Part shown: piece after piece, positions 16,683 through 25,523 of the stretch
Numbering within the stretch: the first letter of the stretch is position 1
How the letters are laid out: each line of letters starts with the position of its first letter
Assembly (NCBI GenBank): GCA_021823525.1
Contig: JAKANY010000014.1
Location: 1 to 36,656 of the forward strand
Direction of reading: 5' to 3'
DNA from: Actinomycetes bacterium
GTDB lineage: Bacteria; Actinomycetota; Acidimicrobiia; Acidimicrobiales; RAAP-2
Length of the DNA: 36,656 nt
Notes under the pieces: model-generated
What the model saw: the letters and a program-made list of their open reading frames with translations, nothing else
Told to the model about the DNA's origin: nothing
Databases searched by the model: none
Position numbers and translations under genes: made by a program

Positions 16683-17945
16683 GTGACCCGCCCCGACGAG
16701 CCGTCGCGCGACGTCCTGGAGGTGGGCGACCTGTATCGGCAGGTCACCGAGACGCTGGAGGCGTCCTTCGGCCGTCGGCGCGCCCTATGGGTCCGGGGCG
16801 AGATCCAGAAGGTCTACGAGAAGTCGCACCTCTACCTCGACGTGGCGGACGCGGGACCGGCGCCCGACGCGCGACGACCGGTCCTCTTCGCCCACGTCTG
16901 GCTCTCGCAATGGGGTCCTCTGAAGCGACGCCTGTCCGAGGAGGGCGTCACCTTGCGCGAGGGGGCAGTCGTCAACCTCTTGGGCTACGTCGACCTCTAC
17001 CCGCCAACGGGTCGCTTGGGGTTCACGGTGCTCGACGTCGATGTCGCGAGCCTGCTGGGTGACGCCGCGCGCCGGCGCCTCGAGCTGGTCGCTCGCCTGC
17101 GCGGCGAGGGGCTGCTCGAGGCGAATGGTCTGCGCCCGCTGCGGGCGGTCCCCCTGCGCGTGGGGCTGGTGGCCAGCCCCCCCACCGAGGGCTTTCGCGA
17201 CTTCACCGGTCAGCTCCAGCGCTCGGGCTACGCCTTCCAGGTCGTCGTGGCCGCGTCAGCCGTCCAGGGTGAGGGGGCTCCCGAGCAGTTGGTGGCCGCC
17301 ATCGCGCGCGTGGCCGCCGCAGACGTCGACCTGATCTGCCTGGTGCGCGGAGGCGGCTCGCGCCAGGATCTCACCACCTTCGACGACGAGCGGCTCGCGC
17401 GCGCCATCGCGACGTGCCCGATACCCGTGTGGACCGGCATCGGCCACACCGGCGACGAGTCCGTGGCGGACCTGGTCGCCGCGGCGCACGCGATCACGCC
17501 CACGCGCCTCGGCGAGGACGTCGTGCTGCGCGTCGACCAATGGCGCGCGCAGCACGTGGTGGTCCCGGCCGCGCAGGTTCTGGGAGCGGTGCGGGCAGTC
17601 GTGGAGGAGGCGCAGAGCTACGTGGGTGAGCGTCGACGCACGACCGTGCTGGCCGTGCGGGATCGACTGCGCGCTGAGGGCCGGCACTTGGCGACGTCGC
17701 GGCGTCGCCTGCTCGTGGGTGCGCGACACCGGGTCGAATCGGCGAAGGCGCGCGTGGCGGCCACGCGCCTGCTCCTCGGCGCGTACGACCCGCGCCGGCG
17801 TCTGGCGCAGGGCTGGGCGATCGTGTTGCGTACCGATGGCTCGATCGTGCGACGGCGTGCGGACGTGGCCGTCGACGACGTGCTCGAGGTTCGCGTGGCT
17901 GATGGCTCCATTAGCGTGCGGGTGATCGAGGGAGGAGCGACGTGA
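16683..17945 (+). CDS. xseA: Exodeoxyribonuclease VII large subunit
   Basis: A 420-residue XseA, the catalytic subunit of the exonuclease that degrades single-stranded DNA to oligonucleotides together with several XseB copies. The N-terminal OB-fold (about 1-105) contains LWVRGEIQKV and HLYLDVAD. The central domain has the family motifs VGLVASPPTEGFRDF, LICLVRGGGSRQDLTTFDDERLARAI and PVWTGIGHTGDESVADLVA. A helical C-terminal region ends in DPRRRLAQGWAIV, a highly conserved XseA tail. The start GTG has no ribosome-binding site but a -10 box six bases away. The stop overlaps xseB. Confidence 0.95.
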   Translation: MTRPDEPSRDVLEVGDLYRQVTETLEASFGRRRALWVRGEIQKVYEKSHLYLDVADAGPAPDARRPVLFAHVWLSQWGPLKRRLSEEGVTLREGAVVNLLGYVDLYPPTGRLGFTVLDVDVASLLGDAARRRLELVARLRGEGLLEANGLRPLRAVPLRVGLVASPPTEGFRDFTGQLQRSGYAFQVVVAASAVQGEGAPEQLVAAIARVAAADVDLICLVRGGGSRQDLTTFDDERLARAIATCPIPVWTGIGHTGDESVADLVAAAHAITPTRLGEDVVLRVDQWRAQHVVVPAAQVLGAVRAVVEEAQSYVGERRRTTVLAVRDRLRAEGRHLATSRRRLLVGARHRVESAKARVAATRLLLGAYDPRRRLAQGWAIVLRTDGSIVRRRADVAVDDVLEVRVADGSISVRVIEGGAT

Positions 17946-18154
17946 CGGTTGGTGGGTGGGACGAGGCGTCCGCGGAGCTCGACGCGATCGTGGCGTCCTT
18001 CGACGAGGGCGAGGTGTCGGTCGACGACCTGGTCGCGCGCCTCGCGCGTGCGACCGAGATCATTGAGGCCCTCGAGGAGCGCCTGCGCGCGACGATGGCG
18101 ACGGTCGAGGAGCTGGCGCCGCGACTGAGCGCCATCGGCGACGATGGCGCCTGA
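17942..18154 (+). CDS. xseB: Exodeoxyribonuclease VII small subunit
   Basis: A 70-residue helical protein with the XseB pattern of an early acidic helix, LDAIVASFDEGEVSVDDLVARLARATEIIEA, followed by a second helix. It binds XseA to form active ExoVII. GTG 17942 sits inside the xseA stop (GTGA), the usual coupled arrangement. Confidence 0.93.
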   Translation: MTVGGWDEASAELDAIVASFDEGEVSVDDLVARLARATEIIEALEERLRATMATVEELAPRLSAIGDDGA

Positions 18155-18857
18155 TCGCCTGCTCTTCCGCCAGCTGCTCGCGGGACGCGACTTCGCCATC
18201 GACGACGCGATGGCGCGCTCGATGGCCAACTACAGCTACCTGATCGCGGACCGCGAGACCGGCGAGGCCCTCGTCGTCGATCCGGCGTACCGCCCCCTGG
18301 AGATCCTCGAGCTCGCGGGTCGCGAGGGCCTCCGCGTCGTGGGCGTCGTGGCCACGCACTACCACCCGGATCACATCGGCGGGTCGCTCGCGGGCCGGTC
18401 CATCGCGGGGATCGTCGAGCTGCTGGGCGCCGGGGCGGTGCCGGTGCACGCGCAGGAGGCCGAGGTGTCGTGGATCGTCGCCTCGACGGGGGTCGGTGCG
18501 AGCGATGTGGTGGCGCATCAGCCCGGCGAGCGCATCAGCGTGGGGGCGCTGGAGGTGACGCTGATCCATGCGCCGGGACACTCCGAGGGCAGCCAGTGCC
18601 TCCTGGTGGAAGACCGCCTCCTCACGGGCGACGTACTCTTCCTCGCGGGGTGCGGACGCACCGATCTCCCCGGCTCGGATCCCGCCCAGATGTACGAGAC
18701 GCTGACGCGGCGCCTGGCGGCGGTCCCGGCCTCGACCTGGGTGTACGCGGGCCACGCCTACGATGCCGCAGCGACCGACACCTGGGCGCACGTTCGTGAG
18801 ACCAATCCCGTGCTGGCGCCGACCACGCCCGCGCAGTGGCTGGCGGCCTTCGCGTGA
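18144..18857 (+). CDS. MBL-fold metallo-hydrolase (glyoxalase II/persulfide dioxygenase-like)
   Basis: A 237-residue metallo-beta-lactamase fold protein. The metal motif is THYHPDHIGG (H72, H74, D76, H77). A later GHSEGSQC gives the third histidine region, then TGDVLFLAGCGRTDLPG (metal-bridging Asp) and AGHAYD. The GCGRTDLPG segment is typical of the glyoxalase II/ETHE1 group, which acts on S-lactoylglutathione or glutathione persulfide. The true substrate in an actinobacterium lacking glutathione is unclear. ATG 18144 overlaps xseB by 11 bases, and its stop overlaps the next start (GTGA). Confidence 0.87.
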   Translation: MAPDRLLFRQLLAGRDFAIDDAMARSMANYSYLIADRETGEALVVDPAYRPLEILELAGREGLRVVGVVATHYHPDHIGGSLAGRSIAGIVELLGAGAVPVHAQEAEVSWIVASTGVGASDVVAHQPGERISVGALEVTLIHAPGHSEGSQCLLVEDRLLTGDVLFLAGCGRTDLPGSDPAQMYETLTRRLAAVPASTWVYAGHAYDAAATDTWAHVRETNPVLAPTTPAQWLAAFA

Positions 18858-20074
18858 GCGAGCCCCTGGGTCCTCACGACTCGGTCGTCGTCGTAGGAGC
18901 AGGGCTGGCGGGCTGGCGCCTGGCCGCGACTCTGCGTCACCGGGGATTCGCGGGTCCGATCACCCTCGTGGGCGAGGAGTCCGCGCGCCCCTACGATCGC
19001 CCGCCCCTCACCAAGCAGGTCCTCGCCGGCTCGCTCGCGCTCGAGGAGCTCGCGCTCGAGCGCGAGGTCGACCCGTCGCTGACCTGGCGGCTGGGCGTGC
19101 GGGCGCGAGCCCTCGACGTCGACGCGCGTCGGGTGATCCTCGCCGACGGCGACACGGTGACCGGTACGCGGGTCGTCGTGGCGACCGGCGTGCGGGCGCG
19201 CCACCTGGACGTCAGCGCCGACGACCGCCTGCACTACGTGCGGCGCCTCGAGGATGTCACTCGTCTCGAGTCCGACCTCGCGGGCCGAGCGCCGTCGAGC
19301 CCCGTGGCGGTGATCGGCGGCGGCTTCATCGGCGCGGAGGTGGCCACCTCTCTGGCGCATCGGGGCTTCCGGCCCATCGTGCTGGAGGCGATGGACCGGC
19401 CCCTGCTCAACGTCCTGGGTCCCGACGTCGCGGGCTGGCTCGCGGAGCTGCCCGCGCTCGCGGGCATCGAGTTGCGTACCGGGTGCGCGGTGGCCGGCGT
19501 CACGACTGACGGTGACGACGTAGTGATCTCCCTCGTGGGTGGCGCGACGGTGCGCGCGCCGGTGGTCGTGGCCGGGATCGGCGCGCTGCCCAACACCGAG
19601 TGGCTGGAGGGCTCCGGTCTCGCGCTCGACAATGGCGTCGTCGTCGACGAGGACTACAGTGCGGCGCCGGGCGTGGCGGCCATCGGCGACGTCGCCCGGT
19701 TCCCGTGGGCCGGACCCGCCGGGGTGGAGCGGGCGCGCATCGAGCATTGGCAGGTGGCCAACGACCACGCGATGGAGCTGGCACGCCGGTGGACCGCTCC
19801 GGCCGAGCCGCACCACCCCCTGGTGCCGTATTTCTGGTCGGACCAGTACGGGGCGAAGATCCAGGTCCTGGGTCATCCTCGACCAACCGACGTGGTGCAG
19901 GTGGTGGCGGGAGATCCTCGCGACGCGCGCTTTGTCGCCCTCTACAGCCGTGACGAGGTGGTCACAGGGGTCGTGGCCCTCCGCAGTCCCCGTGCCCTGG
20001 CCCTGGCGCGGCCGATCCTGCTGGCTCCCACGACACTTGGCGACGCGCTCGCGCGCGCGCCCTGGGAACGCTGA
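18854..20074 (+). CDS. FAD-dependent ferredoxin/rubredoxin reductase-like oxidoreductase
   Basis: A 406-residue two-dinucleotide-fold flavoprotein. The FAD motif is VVVVGAGLAGWRLA at the N-terminus, followed by RPYDRPPLTKQVL. The NAD(P) motif is AVIGGGFIGAEVA in the middle, and the second FAD contact is VAAIGDVARFP. The C-terminal YFWSDQYGAKIQVLG is diagnostic of ferredoxin reductase components of oxygenases and P450s. The partner ferredoxin is not in the window. GTG 18854 lies within the MBL stop; the 18-base upstream extension is rejected. Ends five bases from the convergent glpK-like gene. Confidence 0.9.
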   Translation: MSEPLGPHDSVVVVGAGLAGWRLAATLRHRGFAGPITLVGEESARPYDRPPLTKQVLAGSLALEELALEREVDPSLTWRLGVRARALDVDARRVILADGDTVTGTRVVVATGVRARHLDVSADDRLHYVRRLEDVTRLESDLAGRAPSSPVAVIGGGFIGAEVATSLAHRGFRPIVLEAMDRPLLNVLGPDVAGWLAELPALAGIELRTGCAVAGVTTDGDDVVISLVGGATVRAPVVVAGIGALPNTEWLEGSGLALDNGVVVDEDYSAAPGVAAIGDVARFPWAGPAGVERARIEHWQVANDHAMELARRWTAPAEPHHPLVPYFWSDQYGAKIQVLGHPRPTDVVQVVAGDPRDARFVALYSRDEVVTGVVALRSPRALALARPILLAPTTLGDALARAPWER

Positions 20075-20079
20075 GCGCG

Positions 20080-21540
20080 CTAGAAGTCGATCTCGCTGAG
20101 CTCGGGGATGGTGCGGCGCACATGGGAGATCGCCCAGCGCCAGGACTCTCGCTGCGTGGCGCGGGCGCTGGCCTCGAGGCGCGGCTCGACGCGCCGCGCC
20201 GGTCGCCACAGGCCCGCCACGGTGCTCAGATCCAGCGCGCCGATCCCGACGAGGGCGAGCAGTCCGATGCCGCGCGTCGTGGCCTCCCTCTCCGAGGAGA
20301 CCTCGACGGGAGTGCCGAGGGCGTCCGCCAGGCACTGGACGAAGAGGCCGTTGGCGCTCATGCCGCCATCGATGCGCACCGACGCGATCGGGCGGCCCGT
20401 CTGGGCCTCGGCGGCCTCCACGAGGTCGGCGCCGCGGTGCGCGACGCCCTCCAGGGCCGCGCGGGCGAGGTGCGCACGCGTCGTCGCCTGGCTCAGACCG
20501 AAGAAAGCGCTGCGGGCGCCGAAGTCCCAGTGCGGGGTGCCCAGTCCGAGGTCCGCCGGCACGAAGACGACGCCGCCGGACGAGGGTGCCGACGCGGCGA
20601 GGCCCTCGAGGTCGTCGATCGACGAGAACAGGCCGAGCCCGTCGCGCAGCGCCTCGAGAGCCGCGCCCGCGCTCAGCACGATGCCCTCGAGTCCCCACGT
20701 CGCGCGACCCTCCTGGCTGCGTACGACGACCGGAAAGCAGCCCGACGGATAGCGCACCATCTCGGTCGGCGGAGCGATCCCCCCTACCAGGTTCAGCATG
20801 GCCCCCGTGCCGAAGGTGATCTTGGTGCCCTCGTCGACGATCGACTGGCCGAGGAGCGAGGCGGGCTGATCGCCGAGTAGCGCCGTGATGGGTAGGTCGT
20901 CGAGCGCGGTGGCGGTCCCGACAGCGCCGACGCTGTCGACGATGGCGGCGAGCCCGACCCCCTGAAGACCCACCAGACGCGCGACGTCGGGGTCCCAGTC
21001 GAAGTCTGGCGGGGACACCAGCCCGGTCAGCGCAGCGTTGGAACGGTCGGTCACGAACGTGCGCCCCTCGGTCAGGCGCCACGCGATCCAGGTGTCGATC
21101 GTCGCCATCGCAAGGCGATCGGGCTCGCGTCCCGACGCCTGGACGAGGTAGGCCGCCTTCGTTGCCGACTGGTTCGGCGCGAGGCGCAGCCCGGCGCCTT
21201 GGAGGCTCAAGCAGGCCAGGACGGTGCGCAGGTCCTGCCAGCTCAGTGCCGGCCCGATCGGCGTCCCGCGCACGCGGTCGAACACGACGGTCGTGGCCCT
21301 CTGGTTCGTGATGCCGAGAGCCTGGGCCGGGCCACCGTCACGCAGGGTCTGGCGGCCGAGCGCGATGACCGTGGCGACGATCTCGTCGGCGTCGAGCTCG
21401 ACCTCGCCGGGGTTCGGTCGGTTGACCTCGAGGCGGCGCTGGCGGACGTGGGTGACGCGTCCCTGGGTGTCGACCAGGGCGGTGCGCACCGAGGTCGAGC
21501 CCACGTCGATCGCCAGGGCGCGCGGTGGGCTGGTGGTCAC
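20080..21540 (-). CDS. glpK: FGGY-family kinase, probable glycerol kinase
   Basis: A 486-residue FGGY sugar kinase. The N-terminal phosphate loop is AIDVGSTSVRTALVD, NQRATTVVFDR matches the substrate-region NQR of glycerol kinases, and TKITFGTGAMLN and GGMSANGLFVQCLADALG give the ATP-binding half. The usual DQGTTSSR of glycerol kinase is here DVGSTSVR, so substrate specificity is inferred mainly from the directly coupled glpD. GTG 21540 overlaps the glpD stop (GTGA), and the upstream 28-residue extension is discarded. The product would phosphorylate glycerol for oxidation by GlpD. Confidence 0.82.
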   Translation of the reverse strand: MTTSPPRALAIDVGSTSVRTALVDTQGRVTHVRQRRLEVNRPNPGEVELDADEIVATVIALGRQTLRDGGPAQALGITNQRATTVVFDRVRGTPIGPALSWQDLRTVLACLSLQGAGLRLAPNQSATKAAYLVQASGREPDRLAMATIDTWIAWRLTEGRTFVTDRSNAALTGLVSPPDFDWDPDVARLVGLQGVGLAAIVDSVGAVGTATALDDLPITALLGDQPASLLGQSIVDEGTKITFGTGAMLNLVGGIAPPTEMVRYPSGCFPVVVRSQEGRATWGLEGIVLSAGAALEALRDGLGLFSSIDDLEGLAASAPSSGGVVFVPADLGLGTPHWDFGARSAFFGLSQATTRAHLARAALEGVAHRGADLVEAAEAQTGRPIASVRIDGGMSANGLFVQCLADALGTPVEVSSEREATTRGIGLLALVGIGALDLSTVAGLWRPARRVEPRLEASARATQRESWRWAISHVRRTIPELSEIDF

Positions 21541-23156
21541 CACGGGATCCCCGCAGCGGCGAACTCGTGCTCGGCGTGGGCGCGGTAGTTCGCGACCTCG
21601 CTCGCGACGTCGGCCGCGTCCCACCCCAGCTCGGGGGCGACCAGGCGCGCGAGGTCGGCCGCCGCCGCGGCGGTGGCCCGGGCGTCGTGCAAGTGGGCGC
21701 GCGTGCGACGGGCCAGGAGGTCCTCGAGGGTGAGTGCCATCTCGGCGCGCACGCCGTGGATCAGCTCGGCCCGGCAGTAGTCCTGCCCGGGCACGATCGG
21801 CTCGGCGAGCGTCGCGTCACGCGCGATCAGGGAAGTGATGGCGGGCGTCTCGTCGCCGTAGCGACGCGCCAGGCGCTCCTCGAGCGGCGTGGCCGCGACG
21901 AAGGCACCGGCACCGTGCAAGCGCAGTGACGCCGTGCGGCACGGTCGCGCGCCCAGGTAGCGGCCCAGCACGTCGACGGCGTCCTGGCCCATCTGGCGGT
22001 AGGTGGTCCACTTGCCCCCGGTGACGTGGACCACCCCGGAGCCGTCGTCGAGGACCTGGTGGCGACGGGAGAGATCCGTCGTGCGCACGGACGCGGACCG
22101 GCCGCGGGGCGCCAGCAGGGGGCGTAGACCCGCCCACAGCCCCGAGACATCGGCGACGTCGAGCGGGCTGGCGGCCCAGCGGTTGACGGTCTCCAGGAGG
22201 TACGCGATGTCCGGGGGGTCGCAGGGCGGGTCGTCGAGCGCCCCGGCGTAGGGCGTATCCGTCGTGCCGAAGTACACGTAGGGGGCGTCCTCGAAGGGGA
22301 TGGCGAAGACAAGCCGTCCCCCCGGCGCGTCGAGCACCGCCGCCGTGGTGATGTCGAGTCGCTCCCGGGGGACGACCAGGTGCACGCCCTTGGCCGGCGT
22401 GATCGCGGGAGCCGCCCGCGGGTCGCCCAGGGCACGCACCTGGTCGGACCACACGCCCGCCGCGTTCAGCACCGTCGTCGTCGTGATCGCGAAGTCGACT
22501 CCGGTGCGCTGGTCGCGCGCGCTGACCGCGACGACGCGACCCGTGGCGTCCCGCTCGATCGCGGTCGCCGCGACGTAGTTGGCCACGTCGGCGCCGAAGT
22601 CGAGCGCTGCGGTGCGGGCCGCCGTCAGGGCGACGCGCGTGTCGTCGCCGCGCGCATCGAGGTACGCGAAACCCCCGCCGAGGCGCTCGCGCGCGATCGC
22701 CGGCAGCTCGCGGTGCAGCTCATCGGCCGAGAGGCGGTGGTGCCGCTGCCCGATGCGCCATCCTCCCGAGAGGTCGTAGGCCCACAGCGCGGCGCCGTAG
22801 CCGAGGCGGCGGGCGTGGTCGACCGGGGACGAGCGTCCCGCCACGGGCAGGAGGAATCGCAGGGGGCGCACCAGGTGCGGAGCGTTGTCGAGCAGCCGCT
22901 GGCGCTCGCGGAGGTTCTCGGAGACGAGGCGGAACTCGCGCTGCTGGAGGTAGCGCAGCCCGCCGTGGACCATCTTGGAGGACTTGGCGGTCGTCCCGGC
23001 ACCCAGGTCGCGCGCGTCGATGAGGGCCACGCGGTAGCCACGCGATGCCGCATCGAGCGCAGCGCCCGCTCCCGTCATGCCCGCGCCGATGACCACCACG
23101 TCATAGCGGTTCGACTGCATCGAGGCCAACGCGGCGCCGCGGTCGAAGGCCTGCAC
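21537..23156 (-). CDS. glpD: Glycerol-3-phosphate dehydrogenase (FAD-dependent)
   Basis: A 539-residue GlpD oxidising glycerol 3-phosphate to dihydroxyacetone phosphate at the membrane. Visible are the FAD loop VVVIGAGMTGAGAALDAASRG, then AKSSKMVHGGLRYLQQREF, the central NAAGVWSD, PAKGVHLVVPR and FAIPFEDAPYVYFGTTDTPY, and VTGGKWTTYRQM, all highly conserved in the family. A C-terminal DUF-like helical cap follows. The start is uncertain: GTG 23156 keeps the conserved FDRGAALASM lead and has CACCAT six bases upstream; ATG 23120 would be shorter. The ATG at 23198 is inside the divergent promoter and unlikely. Confidence 0.93.
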   Translation of the reverse strand: MQAFDRGAALASMQSNRYDVVVIGAGMTGAGAALDAASRGYRVALIDARDLGAGTTAKSSKMVHGGLRYLQQREFRLVSENLRERQRLLDNAPHLVRPLRFLLPVAGRSSPVDHARRLGYGAALWAYDLSGGWRIGQRHHRLSADELHRELPAIARERLGGGFAYLDARGDDTRVALTAARTAALDFGADVANYVAATAIERDATGRVVAVSARDQRTGVDFAITTTTVLNAAGVWSDQVRALGDPRAAPAITPAKGVHLVVPRERLDITTAAVLDAPGGRLVFAIPFEDAPYVYFGTTDTPYAGALDDPPCDPPDIAYLLETVNRWAASPLDVADVSGLWAGLRPLLAPRGRSASVRTTDLSRRHQVLDDGSGVVHVTGGKWTTYRQMGQDAVDVLGRYLGARPCRTASLRLHGAGAFVAATPLEERLARRYGDETPAITSLIARDATLAEPIVPGQDYCRAELIHGVRAEMALTLEDLLARRTRAHLHDARATAAAAADLARLVAPELGWDAADVASEVANYRAHAEHEFAAAGIPW

Positions 23157-23162
23157 GCCTCC

Positions 23163-23190
23163 ATGGTGGCACACGCGCTCGGGATACCGT
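23163..23190. promoter_or_regulatory. Divergent promoter region between glpD and acyl-CoA dehydrogenase
   Basis: On the plus strand TACCGT (23185-23190) lies six bases before the ATG of the acyl-CoA dehydrogenase gene. On the minus strand CACCAT (23163-23168) lies six bases before the glpD GTG at 23156. Both fit leaderless starts; the two starts are only 40 bases apart. Confidence 0.4.
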
Positions 23191-23196
23191 GGGGAC

Positions 23197-24366
23197 ATGG
23201 AATTCTCTCTCCCCGACGAGCTACAGGCCCTCCAGCAGACAGTCCGCCACCTGGCTCAGGACAAGATCCGACCCCGCGCGCGCGAGATCGACCTGACGGG
23301 TGACTATCCCCAGGACATCTTCGACGAGTTCCGTCGTGCCGACCTGCTCGGCCTGTGCATCCCCTCCGAGTACGGCGGATCGGGCGCGGGTATCACGGGC
23401 CTCACGATCGCGATCGAGGAGGTCACCAAGTACTCCAACGTTCTGGGCCTCATGCTCTTGCTCACGCGGCTCCCGACGGGACCGATCATGATCGCGGGCA
23501 CCGAGGAGCAGAAGCAGCGCTACCTGCCGGGCATCGCGTCGGGTGCGACGCGTGCATCGTTCTGTCTGTCCGAGCCGGGTGCCGGCAGTGACGTGGTGGG
23601 CATGCAGACACGCGCCACGCCCGACCCCGACGTTGAGGGCGGCTACATCCTCAACGGCACCAAGTCGTGGATCTCCGGGGGCATGCAGGCCGACTGGTTC
23701 ACCGTGTTCGCCAAGACCGGCGATCCCTCCTCGCGTCACCATCGCGACATCGGCGGGTTCATCGTGGACGCCTCGACGCCGGGTGTCTCGCGGCCCCGGA
23801 CCGACCACAAGATGGGGGTCAAGGGCATTGATACGGCCGAGATCGTCTTCGAGGACGTGCACGTGGGCCCCGAGGGAGTGATCGGGGGTGGCTTCATGCT
23901 GGCGATGCAGTCGCTCAACGCGATGCGTCCCATCGTGGCCGCGCGCGCGATCGGTCTGGCCGAGGGGGCGCTGATGTACGCGACCGAGTACGTCAAGGGG
24001 CGGGCCGCGTTCAACCAGACGATCGCCGACTTCCAGGGGATCCAGTGGGAGATCGCCAAGTGCGCGACCGAGATCGAGGCCGCCCGGCTGCTCACCTACC
24101 GCGCCGCGTGGCTCGCCGACCAGGGGAAGTACGCGCGCGAGCACGTCCCGTTCCTCTCCATGGCCAAGTACTACGCCTCGGAGGTGGCGGTTCGCGCCTC
24201 GGGCCTGGCCGTGCAGCTGCTGGGGGCTGCGGGGTACATGGAGGACCACCCCACCGAGCAGTACTACCGCGACGCGCGCCAGCTCACGATCGTCGAGGGG
24301 ACCTCGCAGGTGCAGCTGGGTCTGATCGCCAAGGGCGTCTTGGCGCACGATCTGTGGTGGGACTAG
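23197..24366 (+). CDS. Acyl-CoA dehydrogenase
   Basis: A 389-residue flavoprotein oxidising acyl-CoA to enoyl-CoA. Family signatures: FCLSEPGAGSDVVGM (FAD/substrate contact), GTKSWISGG, KMGVKGIDTAEIVFEDV, a C-terminal helical domain with QLLGAAGYMEDHPTEQYYRDAR, and the catalytic base E367 in IVEGTSQVQ, the position used by short/medium-chain enzymes. The chain-length or branched substrate cannot be read directly. The racemase gene behind it suggests 2-methyl-branched acyl-CoA oxidation, which is inference. ATG 23197 has a -10-like TACCGT six bases before it. Confidence 0.94.
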   Translation: MEFSLPDELQALQQTVRHLAQDKIRPRAREIDLTGDYPQDIFDEFRRADLLGLCIPSEYGGSGAGITGLTIAIEEVTKYSNVLGLMLLLTRLPTGPIMIAGTEEQKQRYLPGIASGATRASFCLSEPGAGSDVVGMQTRATPDPDVEGGYILNGTKSWISGGMQADWFTVFAKTGDPSSRHHRDIGGFIVDASTPGVSRPRTDHKMGVKGIDTAEIVFEDVHVGPEGVIGGGFMLAMQSLNAMRPIVAARAIGLAEGALMYATEYVKGRAAFNQTIADFQGIQWEIAKCATEIEAARLLTYRAAWLADQGKYAREHVPFLSMAKYYASEVAVRASGLAVQLLGAAGYMEDHPTEQYYRDARQLTIVEGTSQVQLGLIAKGVLAHDLWWD

Positions 24367-25523
24367 ACACCGAGCCGTCAGGGCCCCTGCGGGGCCTGCG
24401 GGTGGTCGAGCTCGCGGGGATCGGCCCCGGTCCCTTCGCGGGGATGATGCTGGGCGATCTGGGAGCCGACGTCCTGCGCATCGAGCGCGGCGCGGTCGAT
24501 GCCAAGGACACCGAGACGTGGGATCTGCTCGCCCGGTCGCGCCCGTCGGTGGCCGTCGACCTCAAGAGCGCCGCCGGTCGCGAGCTGGTCCTGCTCCTGT
24601 GCGAGCGCGCGGATGTGCTGATCGAGGGATTCCGGCCCGGGGTCGCCGAGCGGCTGGGTCTGGGCCCCGAGGACGTGCGCGCGCGCAACGAGCGCCTCGT
24701 CTACGGACGGATCACCGGATGGGGTCAGCACGGGACCCTCGCGAATCGCGCGGGCCACGACATCAACTACATCGCGATGTCCGGCGCGCTGTGGCCCATT
24801 GGCCCCGCGGGAGGGGACCCCGTGCTCCCGCTGAACCTGGTCGGGGACTTCGGAGGTGGGGCACTCTTCCTCGTGGCGGGGGTCCTGGCGGCTCTGTTCG
24901 AGCGCCAGTCAAGTGGACGGGGACAGGTCGTGGACGCCGCCATGGTTGACGGCTCGGCGTCACTGACGACGATGACCCACGCGCTGCTCAACCTGGGCTA
25001 CTGGGTCGAGGAGCGCGGCGCCAACCTGCTCGACGGCGGCGCACCCTTCTACGCCGTCTACCGCACCCGCGACGACCGCCACGTGGCGGTCGGCGCTCTG
25101 GAGCCCCAGTTCTACGTCGAGCTGCTCGAGGGGCTCGGGCTGGCCGACGCGGACCTGCCCGCGCAGATGGATCGCGAGCGCTGGCCCGAACTTCGTGAGC
25201 GATTCGCCGACGTCTTCCTGACGCGCACGCGCGACGAGTGGGAGGAGCAGTTCCGCGACCGCGACGCGTGCGTGTCGCCCGTCCTCAGTCCCCGGGAGGC
25301 GGCGGTCCATCCGATCAACGTCGAGCGACAGGTCTTTCGCGCCGACGGACCCCTCGGTCCCTACCAGCCCAATCCGGCGCCGCGCTTCGCGCGCACGCCC
25401 GGCGCGATCGGGCGTGCCCCGGGATTGGCGGGCTCGGGCACGCGGGCGGGCCTGCGTGGCTGGGGCGTGAGCGACGACGACGTCGAGGCGTTCCGACGCG
25501 CCGGGGCCTTCGGTCCCGTCTAG
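24357..25523 (+). CDS. CaiB/BaiF family protein, alpha-methylacyl-CoA racemase type
   Basis: A 388-residue class III CoA-transferase fold protein closest in pattern to alpha-methylacyl-CoA racemase: VVELAGIGPGPFAGMMLGDLGADV, GHDINYIAMSGAL, PLNLVGDFGGGAL and DGGAPFY. H134, D164 and E249 match the catalytic H126/D156/E241 of the mycobacterial enzyme MCR with a constant offset of eight. It would interconvert 2R- and 2S-methylacyl-CoA, feeding the dehydrogenase just upstream. GTG 24357 (or 24354) overlaps that gene by about ten bases; the longer frame upstream is a shadow. Ends in the CTAG shared with the convergent Lrp-domain gene. Confidence 0.88.
   Translation: MGLDTEPSGPLRGLRVVELAGIGPGPFAGMMLGDLGADVLRIERGAVDAKDTETWDLLARSRPSVAVDLKSAAGRELVLLLCERADVLIEGFRPGVAERLGLGPEDVRARNERLVYGRITGWGQHGTLANRAGHDINYIAMSGALWPIGPAGGDPVLPLNLVGDFGGGALFLVAGVLAALFERQSSGRGQVVDAAMVDGSASLTTMTHALLNLGYWVEERGANLLDGGAPFYAVYRTRDDRHVAVGALEPQFYVELLEGLGLADADLPAQMDRERWPELRERFADVFLTRTRDEWEEQFRDRDACVSPVLSPREAAVHPINVERQVFRADGPLGPYQPNPAPRFARTPGAIGRAPGLAGSGTRAGLRGWGVSDDDVEAFRRAGAFGPV

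Noticed and set aside
18758..21082. Very long minus-strand open frame (over 770 residues)
   Set aside because: It runs antisense to the ferredoxin-reductase-like gene and in the wrong frame of glpK. Its translation is Arg/Gly/Pro-rich without any motif, an artefact of high GC.
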